A stretch of DNA of 64,000 nucleotides from CBDCNH01 sp965219015. GTDB lineage: Bacteria > Pseudomonadota > Alphaproteobacteria > Rhodobacterales > Rhodobacteraceae. The stretch is from positions 806,001 to 870,000 of the forward strand of contig CBDCNH010000011.1 in NCBI GenBank assembly GCA_965219015.1. The letters run 5' to 3'. The stretch's first letter is position 1. Every line of letters starts with the position of its first letter. The notes under the pieces were generated by a model. The model saw only the letters and a program-made list of their open reading frames with translations. It was not told the DNA's origin and did no database searches. The position numbers and the translations under genes were made by a program. Below are positions 49,935 to 59,287 of this stretch, one piece after another.

Positions 49935-51757
49935 TGTTCCAGAGCTTCGAGGTGCAAGCGAACCTGACGGACGGCCCGCCCCGGCTCGCGGCGCTGCGCG
50001 CGGAGATGGCGCGCGAGGGGCTCGACGGCTTTCTCGTGCCCCGCGCCGACGTGCATCAGGGCGAATACGTCGCCGCGCGCGACCGGCGGCTCGCCTGGCT
50101 CACCGGCTTCTCGGGCTCGGCGGGGATGGCGGTGATCCTGCCCGAGATCGCGGGCGTGTTCATCGACGGGCGCTACCGCGTTCAGGTCCGCGCCGAGATC
50201 GACCTCGACGCGTTCACGCCGGTGCCCGCACCCGAGACCAAGCCCGGCGAGTGGCTGCGCGCGCATCTGCCGAACGGCGGCGTCGTGGGCTTCGACCCCT
50301 GGCTCCACACCCGCGACGAGATTGCCCGGCTCGAGGCATCGCTGGAGGACGGCGGCATCACCCTCACCCGCAGCGACAACCTCGTCGACCGCGTCTGGCA
50401 GGACCGGCCGCCGCCGCCCACGGGAAAGATCAGCGCGCATCCGGACGCGCTGGCGGGCGAGACCTCGGCGTCGAAGCGCAGGCGCCTTGCCGCGGGTCTG
50501 CAAAAGGCTGGGCAGACGGCGGCGGTGCTGACGCTGCCCGACAGCATCGCGTGGCTCCTGAACATCCGCGGCGAGGATTTGCCGCGCGTGCCCGTCGCGC
50601 AGGCCTTCGCGATCTTGCACGACGACGGTCGGGTGATGCTGTTCGTTGATCCCGCCAAGCTCGCCCCGGCCGTCGAGGCGCATCTTGGGGAAGACGTGAG
50701 CCATGCCGAGCCCGCGGCCTTTGGCGGCGCGCTGGCGACGCTTGGCGACAGGGTGCGCGTGGATCCCAAGACCGCACCCCTCTGGGTCGCCGACGCGCTG
50801 GCCGAGGCGGGCGTCGAGATCGACTTCGCCGACGATCCGTGCATCCTGCCGAAGGCCCGCAAGACCGTGGCCGAGCTCGACGGGATGCGCGCGGCGCACC
50901 TCCGCGACGGCGCGGCGATGGTCGAGTTCCTCGCCTGGCTCGACGCCGAGGCCCCCGGTGGCGGGCTCACCGAGATCGGCGTGGTGCGCGCACTCGAAGG
51001 CTTCCGCCGCAGCTCGAATGCGCTCCGCGACATCAGCTTCGACACCATCGCAGGGTCCGGCCCGCACGGCGCCATCGTACACTACCGCGTCACCACCGCG
51101 ACGGACCGCGTGGTGCGGCCGGGCGAGCTTCTCCTCGTCGACAGCGGCGGACAGTACGTCGACGGCACGACCGACATCACCCGCACCGTGGCCGTCGGGC
51201 CCGCGGGCGCGGCCGAGCGCGCGGCCTTCACGCGTGTCCTGCAGGGCATGATCGGCATCTCGCGGCTACGCTGGCCGGTGGGGCTCGCCGGCCGCGACCT
51301 CGACGCGGTCGCCCGCCTGCCGCTCTGGCGCGCGGGGCAGGACTACGACCACGGCACCGGCCACGGCGTCGGCGCGTTCCTGTCGGTCCACGAGGGCCCA
51401 CAGCGGTTGTCGCGGCTCTCCGAGGTGCCGCTCGAGCCCGGCATGGTGCTCTCCAACGAGCCGGGGTACTATCGCGAGGGCGCCTTCGGCATCCGCATCG
51501 AGAACCTCGTCGCGGTGATCCCGGCGCCCGCCTTGCCCGGCGCCGACGACCGCGCGATGCTGGCCTTCGAGACGCTGACCTTCGTGCCCATCGACCGCCG
51601 GCTCATCGACCTCGCCGTGCTCGCGCCCGACGAGGCCGCTTGGCTCGACGGCTATCATGCCGAAGTGCGCGCACGGCTCGCCGACCGGGTTTCGGCAACG
51701 GCGAGAACCTGGCTGGAGGCGGCCACGCAGCCTCTCGCGGCCACATTGGAGACATGA
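49934..51757 (+). CDS. pepP: Xaa-Pro aminopeptidase (M24B)
   Basis: The 607-residue protein has a creatinase-type N-terminal part (LRAEMAREGLDGFLVPRADV, HQGEYVAARDRRLAWLTGFS) and an M24 catalytic domain. The metal ligands are visible as Asp in LLVDSGGQYVDGTTDITRT, His in HGTGHGVGAFLSVHEGP, and two Glu residues in LSNEPGYYREG and AFETLTF. It cleaves N-terminal residues before proline. Its length is that of the long eukaryote-like type. It is coupled to cobT and to the next gene by overlapping codons. Confidence 0.93.
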   Translation: MFQSFEVQANLTDGPPRLAALRAEMAREGLDGFLVPRADVHQGEYVAARDRRLAWLTGFSGSAGMAVILPEIAGVFIDGRYRVQVRAEIDLDAFTPVPAPETKPGEWLRAHLPNGGVVGFDPWLHTRDEIARLEASLEDGGITLTRSDNLVDRVWQDRPPPPTGKISAHPDALAGETSASKRRRLAAGLQKAGQTAAVLTLPDSIAWLLNIRGEDLPRVPVAQAFAILHDDGRVMLFVDPAKLAPAVEAHLGEDVSHAEPAAFGGALATLGDRVRVDPKTAPLWVADALAEAGVEIDFADDPCILPKARKTVAELDGMRAAHLRDGAAMVEFLAWLDAEAPGGGLTEIGVVRALEGFRRSSNALRDISFDTIAGSGPHGAIVHYRVTTATDRVVRPGELLLVDSGGQYVDGTTDITRTVAVGPAGAAERAAFTRVLQGMIGISRLRWPVGLAGRDLDAVARLPLWRAGQDYDHGTGHGVGAFLSVHEGPQRLSRLSEVPLEPGMVLSNEPGYYREGAFGIRIENLVAVIPAPALPGADDRAMLAFETLTFVPIDRRLIDLAVLAPDEAAWLDGYHAEVRARLADRVSATARTWLEAATQPLAATLET

Positions 51758-51759
51758 CC

Positions 51760-52101
51760 ATGGCAGACCACATCAAGATCAACCCCGCGCCCGGTATCTG
51801 GTCGATCCGCGCCGGCGGCGCCGTGCTCGGCGAGACGCGGGACGCGCTCGAACTCGTCGAGGGCGGCGGCAAGCCCGTCATCTACTTTCCGCGCGACGGC
51901 CTGGCGATGATGTTCCTCGAAAAGACCGACACCACCTCGACCTGCCCGTGGAAGGGCGACGCGACCTACTATTCCATCGTCACCGAGAGCGAGACGATCC
52001 GCGACGCGGCTTGGTCGTACGAGACGCCGAACTCCGGGATGGAGGCGATCAAGGATCACCTGGCGTTCTACCCGAGCAAGGTGACGATCGAAGAACTCTG
52101 A
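51760..52101 (+). CDS. DUF427 family protein
   Basis: The 113-residue protein has the DUF427 core: ALELVEGGGKPVIYFPRDGL, TTSTCPWKGDATYYSIV and AAWSYETPN, with conserved Cys, Trp and Tyr. The family adopts a small beta fold of unknown function. GGAG eight bases before the ATG at 51760 favours this start over ATG 51754, which overlaps the aminopeptidase stop. It ends four bases from the convergent ClC gene. Confidence 0.88.
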   Translation: MADHIKINPAPGIWSIRAGGAVLGETRDALELVEGGGKPVIYFPRDGLAMMFLEKTDTTSTCPWKGDATYYSIVTESETIRDAAWSYETPNSGMEAIKDHLAFYPSKVTIEEL

Positions 52102-52105
52102 TCCG

Positions 52106-53689
52106 TCAGGCGTGCTCCTCGGCCACGGTCGCTGCCAGCGCGCGGTTCCAGGCGCGTAGCGCCGCGGCTTCGGTGAGCACGCCCGCGATCTTTCCCTCCG
52201 GCCCGAGGACCGGCAGGCGCGTGCGCCCGTCGCCGAACATCGGCATCGCCTGATCGAGCGTGGCGCCCTCTCCGAGCACGAACCCGTCCGCCATCAAGGC
52301 GTCAAGGCGCGTCGTGGGGCCATCGAGGGCGTTCATCAGCCCCGCGACCGGGATCGTCGTCAGCATCCACGCACCTGGCCCGCTCGCGATGCGGATGCCG
52401 CGGCGCTCGAGCTGCTCGAGGAAGAACGAGCCCCGCACCAGCCGGCTCGCCACCGCCGACGCCATCGCGACGCTCGCCATCACCGCGATGCCGGTCTGCC
52501 AGTCGGCGGTGAGCTCGAAGACGATGAGCGTCGTCGAGATCGGCGCGCCGAGGACCGCCGCCGCGACCGCGCCCATGCCCGCGAGCGCGTAGAGCGGCGG
52601 GCCGGACGACCAGGCGGGCAGCAGCGCGTGGGCGACGATGCCGAAGGCGAGCCCGACGAGCGAGCCCACGACGAGGCCGGGCGAGAACACGCCCCCGCCC
52701 ATTCGTCCGGCGATGGTGACGGCGACCGCGAGCCCCTTCGCGAGCGCCAGCATCAGCGCGGCACCGAACCCGAGCCCGCCGCCGAGCGCCTTCGCGGTGG
52801 TCTCGTAGCCGACGCCCGCGATCTCGGGAAACGGGATCGCGAGGAGCCCGAGGAGGACGCCCGCCAGCATCGGCCGGAGCGTGCGGTGGAGGCCGCGGGC
52901 GTTCATGCCGCGGGTCGCTGCATCCTCGGCCCAGAACGTGCCGCGCATCAGTGCCGCCGCGACGAGCCCCGAGACGAGGCCGAGGAGCACGAAGGCGGGG
53001 AGCTCGACGTAGAAGCCGAGCCCCGCGGCCACGTCGAGGTGGAACTCCGGCGTGTTGCCGAGCGCCAGCCGGTCAACCACGGTGCCCGCCACCGCCGCGA
53101 TCGCGATGGGCGCGAAGGCGCGCGGCGCGAAGTGGCGCAGGACGACCTCGAGCGCGAAGAGCGTGCCCGCGATGGGCGCGTTGAAGCTCGCCGACACGGC
53201 CGCCGCGACGCCGCAGCCAAGAAGGTCGCGCGCGGTGACGGCACTGGCACCGATGCGGGTGCTCACGAGCGTGGCGACGACGCCGGCGAGGTGGACGACC
53301 GGCCCCTCGCGCCCCGTCGAGCCGCCGGTGCCGAGCGTGATGAGCGACGCCGCCGCCGAGGCGATGCCCGCCTGCACCTCGACGCGGCCGCGGTTCGCCG
53401 CGGCGCCCTCGATCACGTCGGCCACCGCGCGGACGCGGGCGTCGGGCGTGAAGCGGTGCAGGATGAGCCCCACGGCAAGCCCGCCCGCGACGGGAAGTGC
53501 GAGGGCCACCGGCCAGGCGACCGGCCCCGTGCCATAGCCGGCCCGGACCACCAGCCCCACGCCCTCGCGGAACGCGACCGCGGCGGCGCCGGACAGGGTG
53601 CCGATCAGCGCCGCGAGGAGCCAGAACTGAAGTTGCCCCGGCACGCTGCCACGGAGGCCCGCCAGAGCGCGCGAGACCCGGGCCCGCAT
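52106..53689 (-). CDS. ClC-family chloride channel/antiporter
   Basis: This 527-residue membrane protein has the ClC filter motifs GTGGSTGREGP near residue 120 (the Glu is the gating/proton residue of H+-coupled exchangers), GMGAVAAAVLGAPISTTLIV and the SFNAPIAGTLFALEVVL helix. The C-terminal ~90 residues carry CBS-like segments (LDALMADGFVLGEGATLDQA, RTRLPVLGPEGKIAGVLTEA), a regulatory nucleotide site. The start lies one base after the recN stop, so it is probably co-transcribed with recN. Confidence 0.92.
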   Translation of the reverse strand: MRARVSRALAGLRGSVPGQLQFWLLAALIGTLSGAAAVAFREGVGLVVRAGYGTGPVAWPVALALPVAGGLAVGLILHRFTPDARVRAVADVIEGAAANRGRVEVQAGIASAAASLITLGTGGSTGREGPVVHLAGVVATLVSTRIGASAVTARDLLGCGVAAAVSASFNAPIAGTLFALEVVLRHFAPRAFAPIAIAAVAGTVVDRLALGNTPEFHLDVAAGLGFYVELPAFVLLGLVSGLVAAALMRGTFWAEDAATRGMNARGLHRTLRPMLAGVLLGLLAIPFPEIAGVGYETTAKALGGGLGFGAALMLALAKGLAVAVTIAGRMGGGVFSPGLVVGSLVGLAFGIVAHALLPAWSSGPPLYALAGMGAVAAAVLGAPISTTLIVFELTADWQTGIAVMASVAMASAVASRLVRGSFFLEQLERRGIRIASGPGAWMLTTIPVAGLMNALDGPTTRLDALMADGFVLGEGATLDQAMPMFGDGRTRLPVLGPEGKIAGVLTEAAALRAWNRALAATVAEEHA

Positions 53690-53690
53690 C

Positions 53691-55334
53691 TCAGCCTTCG
53701 AGAAGCATCCGCGCCGCCGCCCGCGCAGGCTCGGTCACGCGGTCGCCGGACAGCATCCGCGCGATCTCGTCCACGCGGTCGGCGGCCCCGAGCGGCGTCA
53801 CCGTCGAGGTCGTGCTGGCCGCCGCCATCCGCTTCTCGACGCGCCAGTGATGCGCGCCAAGTGCGGCCACCTGCGGCGAATGCGTGACGACGAGCACCTG
53901 CGCCATCTCCGCGAGCGACTTCAGCCGCCGCCCGACCGCGTCCGCCGTGGCCCCGCCGACGCCGCGGTCGATCTCGTCGAAGACGAGCGTGAGCCCGTCC
54001 GCGCCCTTCACGAGGCAGACCTTGAGCGCGAGAAGAAAGCGCGACAGCTCGCCGCCCGACGCGATGCGGTTGAGGGGCCCCGCCGGCGCACCGGGGTTGG
54101 TCGCCACGCTGAACGTGACCGCGTCCCGGCCGTCGGGTCCGGGCTCCGCGGGCGCGATCTCGGTCGCGAAGACCGCGCGCTCCATCTTGAGAGGCCCCAG
54201 TTCCGCCGCCATCGCCTCGTCGAGGCGACGCGCCGCCTCGAACCGGAGCGCCGACAGCGCGCCCGCTGCCTCGTCATAGGCGGCGCCCGCCTCGCGAGCC
54301 GACCGCTCGAGCGCGGCGATCCCAGCGGCGCCCCCGTCGAGCGCCGCGAGCCGGCCGCGGAGCCCTTCGGCGAACGCGGCGAGCTCGTCCGCCGGCACGC
54401 CATGCTTCCGCCCGAGCCCGCGCAGCGCGAAGAGCCGCTCCTCGACGGCCTCGAGCTCGGCCGGGTCGAACGTCATGTCGCCGAGGTAGTCCGATACCGC
54501 GTCCTGCGCCTCGCCGAGTTCGGTCAGCGCGCGGCCCGCGGCGGCGATCGCGGCGTCGAGCCGGTCCTCGGCCTGGGGCGCCGCGCCCTCGAGCCAGCGC
54601 AGCGCATCGGCAAGCGCGCTCTCGGCGCCGTCGGTGCCGAGTGCGGCCGCCGCGCGCACCACGTCGGCCCGGATCCGCGCCGCCCCCTGCATGGCGCGCC
54701 GCCGCGCGTCGAGCGCCTCCTCCTCGCCCGGCACGGGCGCGAAGCGGTCGAGCTCCCCCGCGGCGTGCCGCAGGTAGTCCTCCTCCGACGCGACCGCCGC
54801 CAGTGCCGTCTCCGCCGTCGCCAGCTCCCGTTGCGCCGCCGCCAAGGCCCGCCAGGCGCCCCGCACCGACCCCGTATCAGCACCGGCAAAGACGTCGAGG
54901 AGCGCGCGGTGGCCCTTGGGGTCGAGGAGCCCGCGGTCGTCGTGCTGCCCGTGCCGTTCGACGAGCACGTCAGACAGCGCGCGCAAGACCTCCGCCGAGG
55001 TGCGCCGGTCGTTGACCCAGGCGGCCTTCCTCCCATCGGCATAGTTCACGCGGCGCAGGATCAACTCGTCCCCGTCGGGCAGCCCCGCGTCGGCGAGCAC
55101 GCCGCGCGCGGCATGGCCGGGCGCCAGATCGAAGAGCGCGCTCACCTCGCCCTGCGCCGCCCCGGCGCGCACGAGATCCGCCCGACCTCGCCAGCCGAGC
55201 ACGAAGCCGAGCGCGTCGAGCAGGATCGACTTCCCCGCTCCGGTCTCGCCGGTGAGCACGTTCAGGCCCGGTTGGAACGCCAGTTCCAGCCGGTCGATGA
55301 TGAGCATGTCGCGGATGTCGAGCTCGCGCAGCAT
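53691..55334 (-). CDS. recN: DNA repair protein RecN
   Basis: This SMC-like double-strand-break repair ATPase has 547 residues. Walker A is GETGAGKSILLDALGF near residue 32, the middle forms coiled coils, the ABC signature is IASGGELSRFLLALK, and Walker B is TLVFDEIDRGVGG. The ATG at 55334 gives the canonical MLRELDIRDMLIIDRLEL. No LexA box is visible in the 22-base gap before it, so it likely follows lpxC-bamD transcription rather than its own SOS promoter. Confidence 0.96.
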   Translation of the reverse strand: MLRELDIRDMLIIDRLELAFQPGLNVLTGETGAGKSILLDALGFVLGWRGRADLVRAGAAQGEVSALFDLAPGHAARGVLADAGLPDGDELILRRVNYADGRKAAWVNDRRTSAEVLRALSDVLVERHGQHDDRGLLDPKGHRALLDVFAGADTGSVRGAWRALAAAQRELATAETALAAVASEEDYLRHAAGELDRFAPVPGEEEALDARRRAMQGAARIRADVVRAAAALGTDGAESALADALRWLEGAAPQAEDRLDAAIAAAGRALTELGEAQDAVSDYLGDMTFDPAELEAVEERLFALRGLGRKHGVPADELAAFAEGLRGRLAALDGGAAGIAALERSAREAGAAYDEAAGALSALRFEAARRLDEAMAAELGPLKMERAVFATEIAPAEPGPDGRDAVTFSVATNPGAPAGPLNRIASGGELSRFLLALKVCLVKGADGLTLVFDEIDRGVGGATADAVGRRLKSLAEMAQVLVVTHSPQVAALGAHHWRVEKRMAAASTTSTVTPLGAADRVDEIARMLSGDRVTEPARAAARMLLEG

Positions 55335-55356
55335 CGCGCCGGTCCTGCCAAGGGGG

Positions 55357-56211
55357 CTAGAGATACTCGCCCTTGATGACCTGTCGGTAGACCCGCGCAA
55401 GCCAATTGTCGCCGCGGCTTTCAAGCGCGAGCCCGCGCCCGGTCAGGAGGCGATAGGTGTCGTCGTAGAACGGGCTCGACTTGAAGTTGTACCCAAGGAT
55501 CGCGCCCGCCGTCTGCGCCTCGTTGGTCAGGCCAAGCGCGAGATAGGCCTCGACCAGACGCGACAGCGCCTCGGGCGTCTGCGTGGTCGTCTGGTACTGC
55601 TCCACCACGACGCGAAAGCGGTTGATCGCGGCGGTGTAATGGCCGCGCTTGAGATAATAACGCCCGATCTCCATCTCCTTGGCCGCGAGATGGTCGAAGG
55701 CGAGGTCGAACTTCAGCATCGCCGAGCGCGCGTAGTCGCTGTCGGGATAGCGCTCGATCACCTCGCGCAGCGCCTGCAGCGCCTGGAAGGTGATGCCCTG
55801 GTCGCGGCCCACGTCGTCGATCTGGTCGTAGTACGACAGCGCCAGAAGGTACTGCGCGTAGGGCGCGTCCTCCTCGGCGGGATAGAAGTCGAGGTAGCGC
55901 TGCGCCGAGCCGCGGCTCTTCTCGTAGTCCTTGTCGCGGTGATACGCGAAGGCCTGCATGATGAGAGCGCGCTTGGCGAGCACCGAATAGGGATAGAGCC
56001 GCTCGACCTCGCCGAAGTAGCGCGCGGCATCCTTGGCCTTGCGCTGGGTCGCGAGCTCGTACTCGCCGCGCTCGTAGATCTGCTCGGCGGTGAAATTCTC
56101 GAGCGGCGGCTCCCTGCTGCCCCGGCCGCAGGCGGTGACGGCGAGCAGGAGTGCAAGGACGCTCGCGAGCTTCGCAGCCTGCCGCCCGACCGTCATCCGC
56201 CGCACCCGCAT
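55357..56211 (-). CDS. bamD: Outer membrane assembly lipoprotein BamD
   Basis: The 284-residue lipoprotein has a lipobox around Cys28 (LLAVTACGRG) and five TPR-like repeats, for example YERGEYELATQRKAKDAARY and ALIMQAFAYHRDKDYEKSRG. It is part of the BAM complex that inserts beta-barrels in the outer membrane. Neighbours lpxC and recN are the standard arrangement. The length is slightly above average. Confidence 0.95.
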   Translation of the reverse strand: MRVRRMTVGRQAAKLASVLALLLAVTACGRGSREPPLENFTAEQIYERGEYELATQRKAKDAARYFGEVERLYPYSVLAKRALIMQAFAYHRDKDYEKSRGSAQRYLDFYPAEEDAPYAQYLLALSYYDQIDDVGRDQGITFQALQALREVIERYPDSDYARSAMLKFDLAFDHLAAKEMEIGRYYLKRGHYTAAINRFRVVVEQYQTTTQTPEALSRLVEAYLALGLTNEAQTAGAILGYNFKSSPFYDDTYRLLTGRGLALESRGDNWLARVYRQVIKGEYL

Positions 56212-56302
56212 TCCCCTTGCAGACCGGCGTCAAGCGCCGCGCCGAGAGGTCGTACCACAGAAAAAACGGCGGCGCAAAACGCCTTCGCGCGATCTGCGTC
56301 GT

Positions 56303-57220
56303 TCAGGCGGCAACCTCGGCGCGGACGTTGCCCATGCCGGGAAGCCGGGCCGCGAAGCTCGCCTCGCAGGCCACGAGCCGCACCGCATCCGGCCGCTGGA
56401 AGAGCGCCGTGAGGAGACGGCTCGTCACGGCATGTCCTGCCCGCACGCCGGTGTAGCGCCCGAGGATCGGCGCCCCCGCCAACGCCAGGTCGCCGATCGC
56501 GTCGAGCATCTTGTGCCGCACGGCCTCGTCCGGCCGCCGGAAGCCGCCCGGCGTCAGCACCCGCTCGCCATCGACGACGACCGCGTTTTCGATCGTCCCG
56601 CCGAGCGCCAGTCCACCGGCACGCATCGCCCGGACGTCCGCCTCGCGGCAGAACGTGCGGCTGTCGGCCAGCTCTTCGGCAAAGGCGTCGCCTGCGATGA
56701 CGAGATGCTTGTGCTGGCGACCGATCGCAGCGTCGGGGAAATCGATGGCGAAATCGATCTCCAGCGCGTCCGATGGCTCGAGGCGCGCGGCGGCACGTCC
56801 GACGGTGACCTCGACCGGCTCAAGGACGCGGAACGCGCGGAGCGGCGCATCGAGCCGGCGCAGGCCCCGTGCCGCGAAGGCCGACGTGAACGCTTCCGCG
56901 CTGCCGTCGAGAACCGGGACTTCCGGGCCGTCGATCTCGATCAACGCGTTGTGGATCCCGGCGCCCGAAAGGGCCGCCATGACGTGCTCGATGGTCGAGA
57001 CCTGCGTCCCGGCGGCGTTGGCGACCACCGTGCAGAGCCGCGACGGGATCACGGCGTCCCAACGCCCGGGGACGTAGGCCGCGTCCGCCGCGACGTCGGT
57101 GCGGCGGAACCAGATGCCGTGCTCCGCGGATGCTGGACGGATCGTCATGCGGGCGGCAACGCCGGAGTGCAGGCCACGGCCGCGGAAGCTCACCGGCGCG
57201 CGCAGGGTCGTCTGGAGCAT
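56303..57220 (-). CDS. lpxC: UDP-3-O-acyl-N-acetylglucosamine deacetylase
   Basis: This zinc enzyme performs the committed step of lipid A synthesis. From ATG 57220 the protein has 305 residues, the family length, starting MLQTTLRAPVSFRGRGLHSG. Zinc ligands are His in STIEHVMAALSG and His/Asp in RHKMLDAIGDLALAG. In-frame ATGs at 57256 and 57289 would add up to 23 residues with no match. It lies in the cell-division cluster between ftsZ and bamD. Confidence 0.93.
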   Translation of the reverse strand: MLQTTLRAPVSFRGRGLHSGVAARMTIRPASAEHGIWFRRTDVAADAAYVPGRWDAVIPSRLCTVVANAAGTQVSTIEHVMAALSGAGIHNALIEIDGPEVPVLDGSAEAFTSAFAARGLRRLDAPLRAFRVLEPVEVTVGRAAARLEPSDALEIDFAIDFPDAAIGRQHKHLVIAGDAFAEELADSRTFCREADVRAMRAGGLALGGTIENAVVVDGERVLTPGGFRRPDEAVRHKMLDAIGDLALAGAPILGRYTGVRAGHAVTSRLLTALFQRPDAVRLVACEASFAARLPGMGNVRAEVAA

Positions 57221-57503
57221 CGTTCCGGCCGCGACGGCCCGACGCATCGGCCGCATGGACGCTTTCGCCGCGTCGATCTGCAGGTTCATGGGCGCCCCAA
57301 GTTCTTGCGCGGCTCGTTCGTCGTCAGCGCTCACTTCAGGTAGGCCGGCCCTGTGGATATCGCAATTCAATCTTTGCGACGCTCTGCAACATTGGCCGCG
57401 CTCGCGTCGGCAGGAAAGCGCGCATGAGGATCGCCACGCAAGACCAGTCCAGCGGGCGCTTTTTCCGGTGCGCCCATCGACTGCGAGCGCACAACTGAAA
57501 GAC

Positions 57504-57529
57504 GGAGGGCCGCGTCTCCACGGCCCTCC
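57504..57529 (-). terminator. Hairpin after ftsZ, probable terminator
   Basis: GGAGGGCCG and CGGCCCTCC form a perfect 9-bp stem with an 8-base loop, 22 bases after the ftsZ stop. In the minus direction it is followed by a short T-rich tract (GTCTTTCAG) rather than a full run, so termination may be partial. The rest of the gap to lpxC (57221-57503) holds no other recognised gene. Confidence 0.6.
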
Positions 57530-57551
57530 CTCCAACGTATGCAAGGAAATC

Positions 57552-59117
57552 CTAGTTTGCCTGGCGCCGCAGAAAGGCCGGGATCTCGGTCCGGTCGGGC
57601 TCGGCCTCGGGCACGACGTCGTCCTCGTAGCCCGACATCGGCGGCTGCTGGCGCGGCGCCGGAGCGGGGCGCTCGGGGGTCTCGCCGTGACCGGCCATCC
57701 GGCTCAGAAGCGAGTTGATCCCGAAGCGTTGCTTTTCTGCCATGACGCGCTGCGTCAGCGACCCCGTCGGCGGAGTCGGCCTGGCAGGCTGGGTACGGAC
57801 CGCGTGCTGCAGCCGTGCAAGCGCCTCGGGCGTCGGCGTGCCGGGGGCGGCACGCGGGGCCACGAAGTCCGAACCATCCGACTGCGGCGCCTGCCCGCGG
57901 GCCGAAGCGGCGGCCGGCCTATACGCCGGAGCGGGAAGTCCGTCGTCTTCGACCCCGTAGCCATCGTCCTCGGTGTCGAGGAAAACGGGCTCGGGCTTCG
58001 GCTCGGCAGCACGCTGCACCGGCGGTCGACCCGTCGTGGCGCGCACCGGCTGGCGTACCGGCTCGGGTTCAACGACGTCCGGCTCTACGACCGGCTGCGG
58101 CAGGGGCTCCGAGAGCCGCCGCCGGGTCACGCTCGCCTCGGGCACGGCCACTGCGTCGATCCCGGTCGCCACGACCGAGACGCGCATCTTGCCCTCCATC
58201 TCGGTGTCGAGCGTCGAGCCCACGATGATGTTGGCGTCGGGATCGACCTCCTCGCGGATCCGGTTCGCCGCCTCGTCGAGTTCGAAGAGCGTGAGGTCGT
58301 AGCCGCCGGTGATGTTGATGAGCACGCCCTTGGCGCCCTTCAGGCTGATCTCGTCGAGGAGCGGGTTGGCGATGGCCTTCTCCGCCGCCGTCACCGCGCG
58401 GTCCTCGCCCGAGCCCTCGCCGGTGCCCATCATCGCCTTGCCCATCTCGTCCATCACCGAGCGCACGTCGGCGAAGTCGAGGTTGATGAGGCCCGGCCGG
58501 ACCATGAGGTCGGTCACGCCCTTGACGCCCTGGTAGAGCACGTCGTCGGCCATCGCGAAGGCCGCGGTGAAGGTGGTCTTCTCGTTCGCGAGCCGGAACA
58601 GGTTCTGGTTCGGGATGATGATGAGCGTGTCGACGACCTTCTGCAGCGCGTCGATGCCTTCCTCGGCCTGCTTCATCCGGCGCCCGCCCTCGAACTGGAA
58701 CGGCTTCGTGACCACGCCGACGGTGAGCACGCCAAGCTCGCGCGCCGCCTGCGCGATGATCGGCGCGGCCCCGGTGCCGGTGCCGCCGCCCATGCCGGCG
58801 GTGATGAAGCACATGTGCGCGCCGGCGAGATGGTCCACGATCTCCTCGATCGTCTCCTCCGCCGCCGCGGCGCCGACCGAGGGCCTGGCGCCTGCGCCGA
58901 GGCCCTCGGTCACCTTAACGCCCATCTGGATCTTCGCCGTCGCGTTGCTCTGGGCGAGCGCTTGCGCGTCGGTGTTCGCGACGACGAACTCCACCCCCTG
59001 CAGGGCCTGTTCGATCATGTTGTTGACCGCATTGCCGCCGGCGCCACCCACGCCGAAGACCGTGATCCGGGGCCGGAGATCCGGCTCGTTGTCTGTCATC
59101 ATCAGGTTCAGTGCCAT
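57552..59117 (-). CDS. ftsZ: Cell division protein FtsZ
   Basis: The tubulin-like GTPase forms the division ring. The 521-residue protein has the GTP loop ITAGMGGGTGTGAAPIIAQA, the N-terminal FGVGGAGGNAVNNMI, and the T7 region NLDFADVRSVMDE. A long disordered Pro/Ala-rich linker (about residues 330-505) follows. The C-terminal peptide TEIPAFLRRQ binds FtsA. The extended linker is typical of alphaproteobacteria. A 170-base gap separates it from ftsA, room for its own promoter. Confidence 0.97.
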   Translation of the reverse strand: MALNLMMTDNEPDLRPRITVFGVGGAGGNAVNNMIEQALQGVEFVVANTDAQALAQSNATAKIQMGVKVTEGLGAGARPSVGAAAAEETIEEIVDHLAGAHMCFITAGMGGGTGTGAAPIIAQAARELGVLTVGVVTKPFQFEGGRRMKQAEEGIDALQKVVDTLIIIPNQNLFRLANEKTTFTAAFAMADDVLYQGVKGVTDLMVRPGLINLDFADVRSVMDEMGKAMMGTGEGSGEDRAVTAAEKAIANPLLDEISLKGAKGVLINITGGYDLTLFELDEAANRIREEVDPDANIIVGSTLDTEMEGKMRVSVVATGIDAVAVPEASVTRRRLSEPLPQPVVEPDVVEPEPVRQPVRATTGRPPVQRAAEPKPEPVFLDTEDDGYGVEDDGLPAPAYRPAAASARGQAPQSDGSDFVAPRAAPGTPTPEALARLQHAVRTQPARPTPPTGSLTQRVMAEKQRFGINSLLSRMAGHGETPERPAPAPRQQPPMSGYEDDVVPEAEPDRTEIPAFLRRQAN

Positions 59118-59287
59118 CGTTCTGTCCGCCTGCTCGTTCTTCGGCTTTTCGCCCGTTGGTCCCACCTTGCCGCCACGCTATCGACCCGACCCCTCTGCGT
59201 CACGCGAAAAACAGGGTTCGGACACAAAATGTGGTGGGTAACTTCGCCGGGACGGCGGGATTTCGCCCGGCTTTCATCAGGTAGCGG

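Noticed and set aside
56261..56286. Terminator between lpxC and bamD
   Set aside because: A GGCG/CGCC stem of four bases with a T run on the minus strand is visible, but it is too short to call with confidence.
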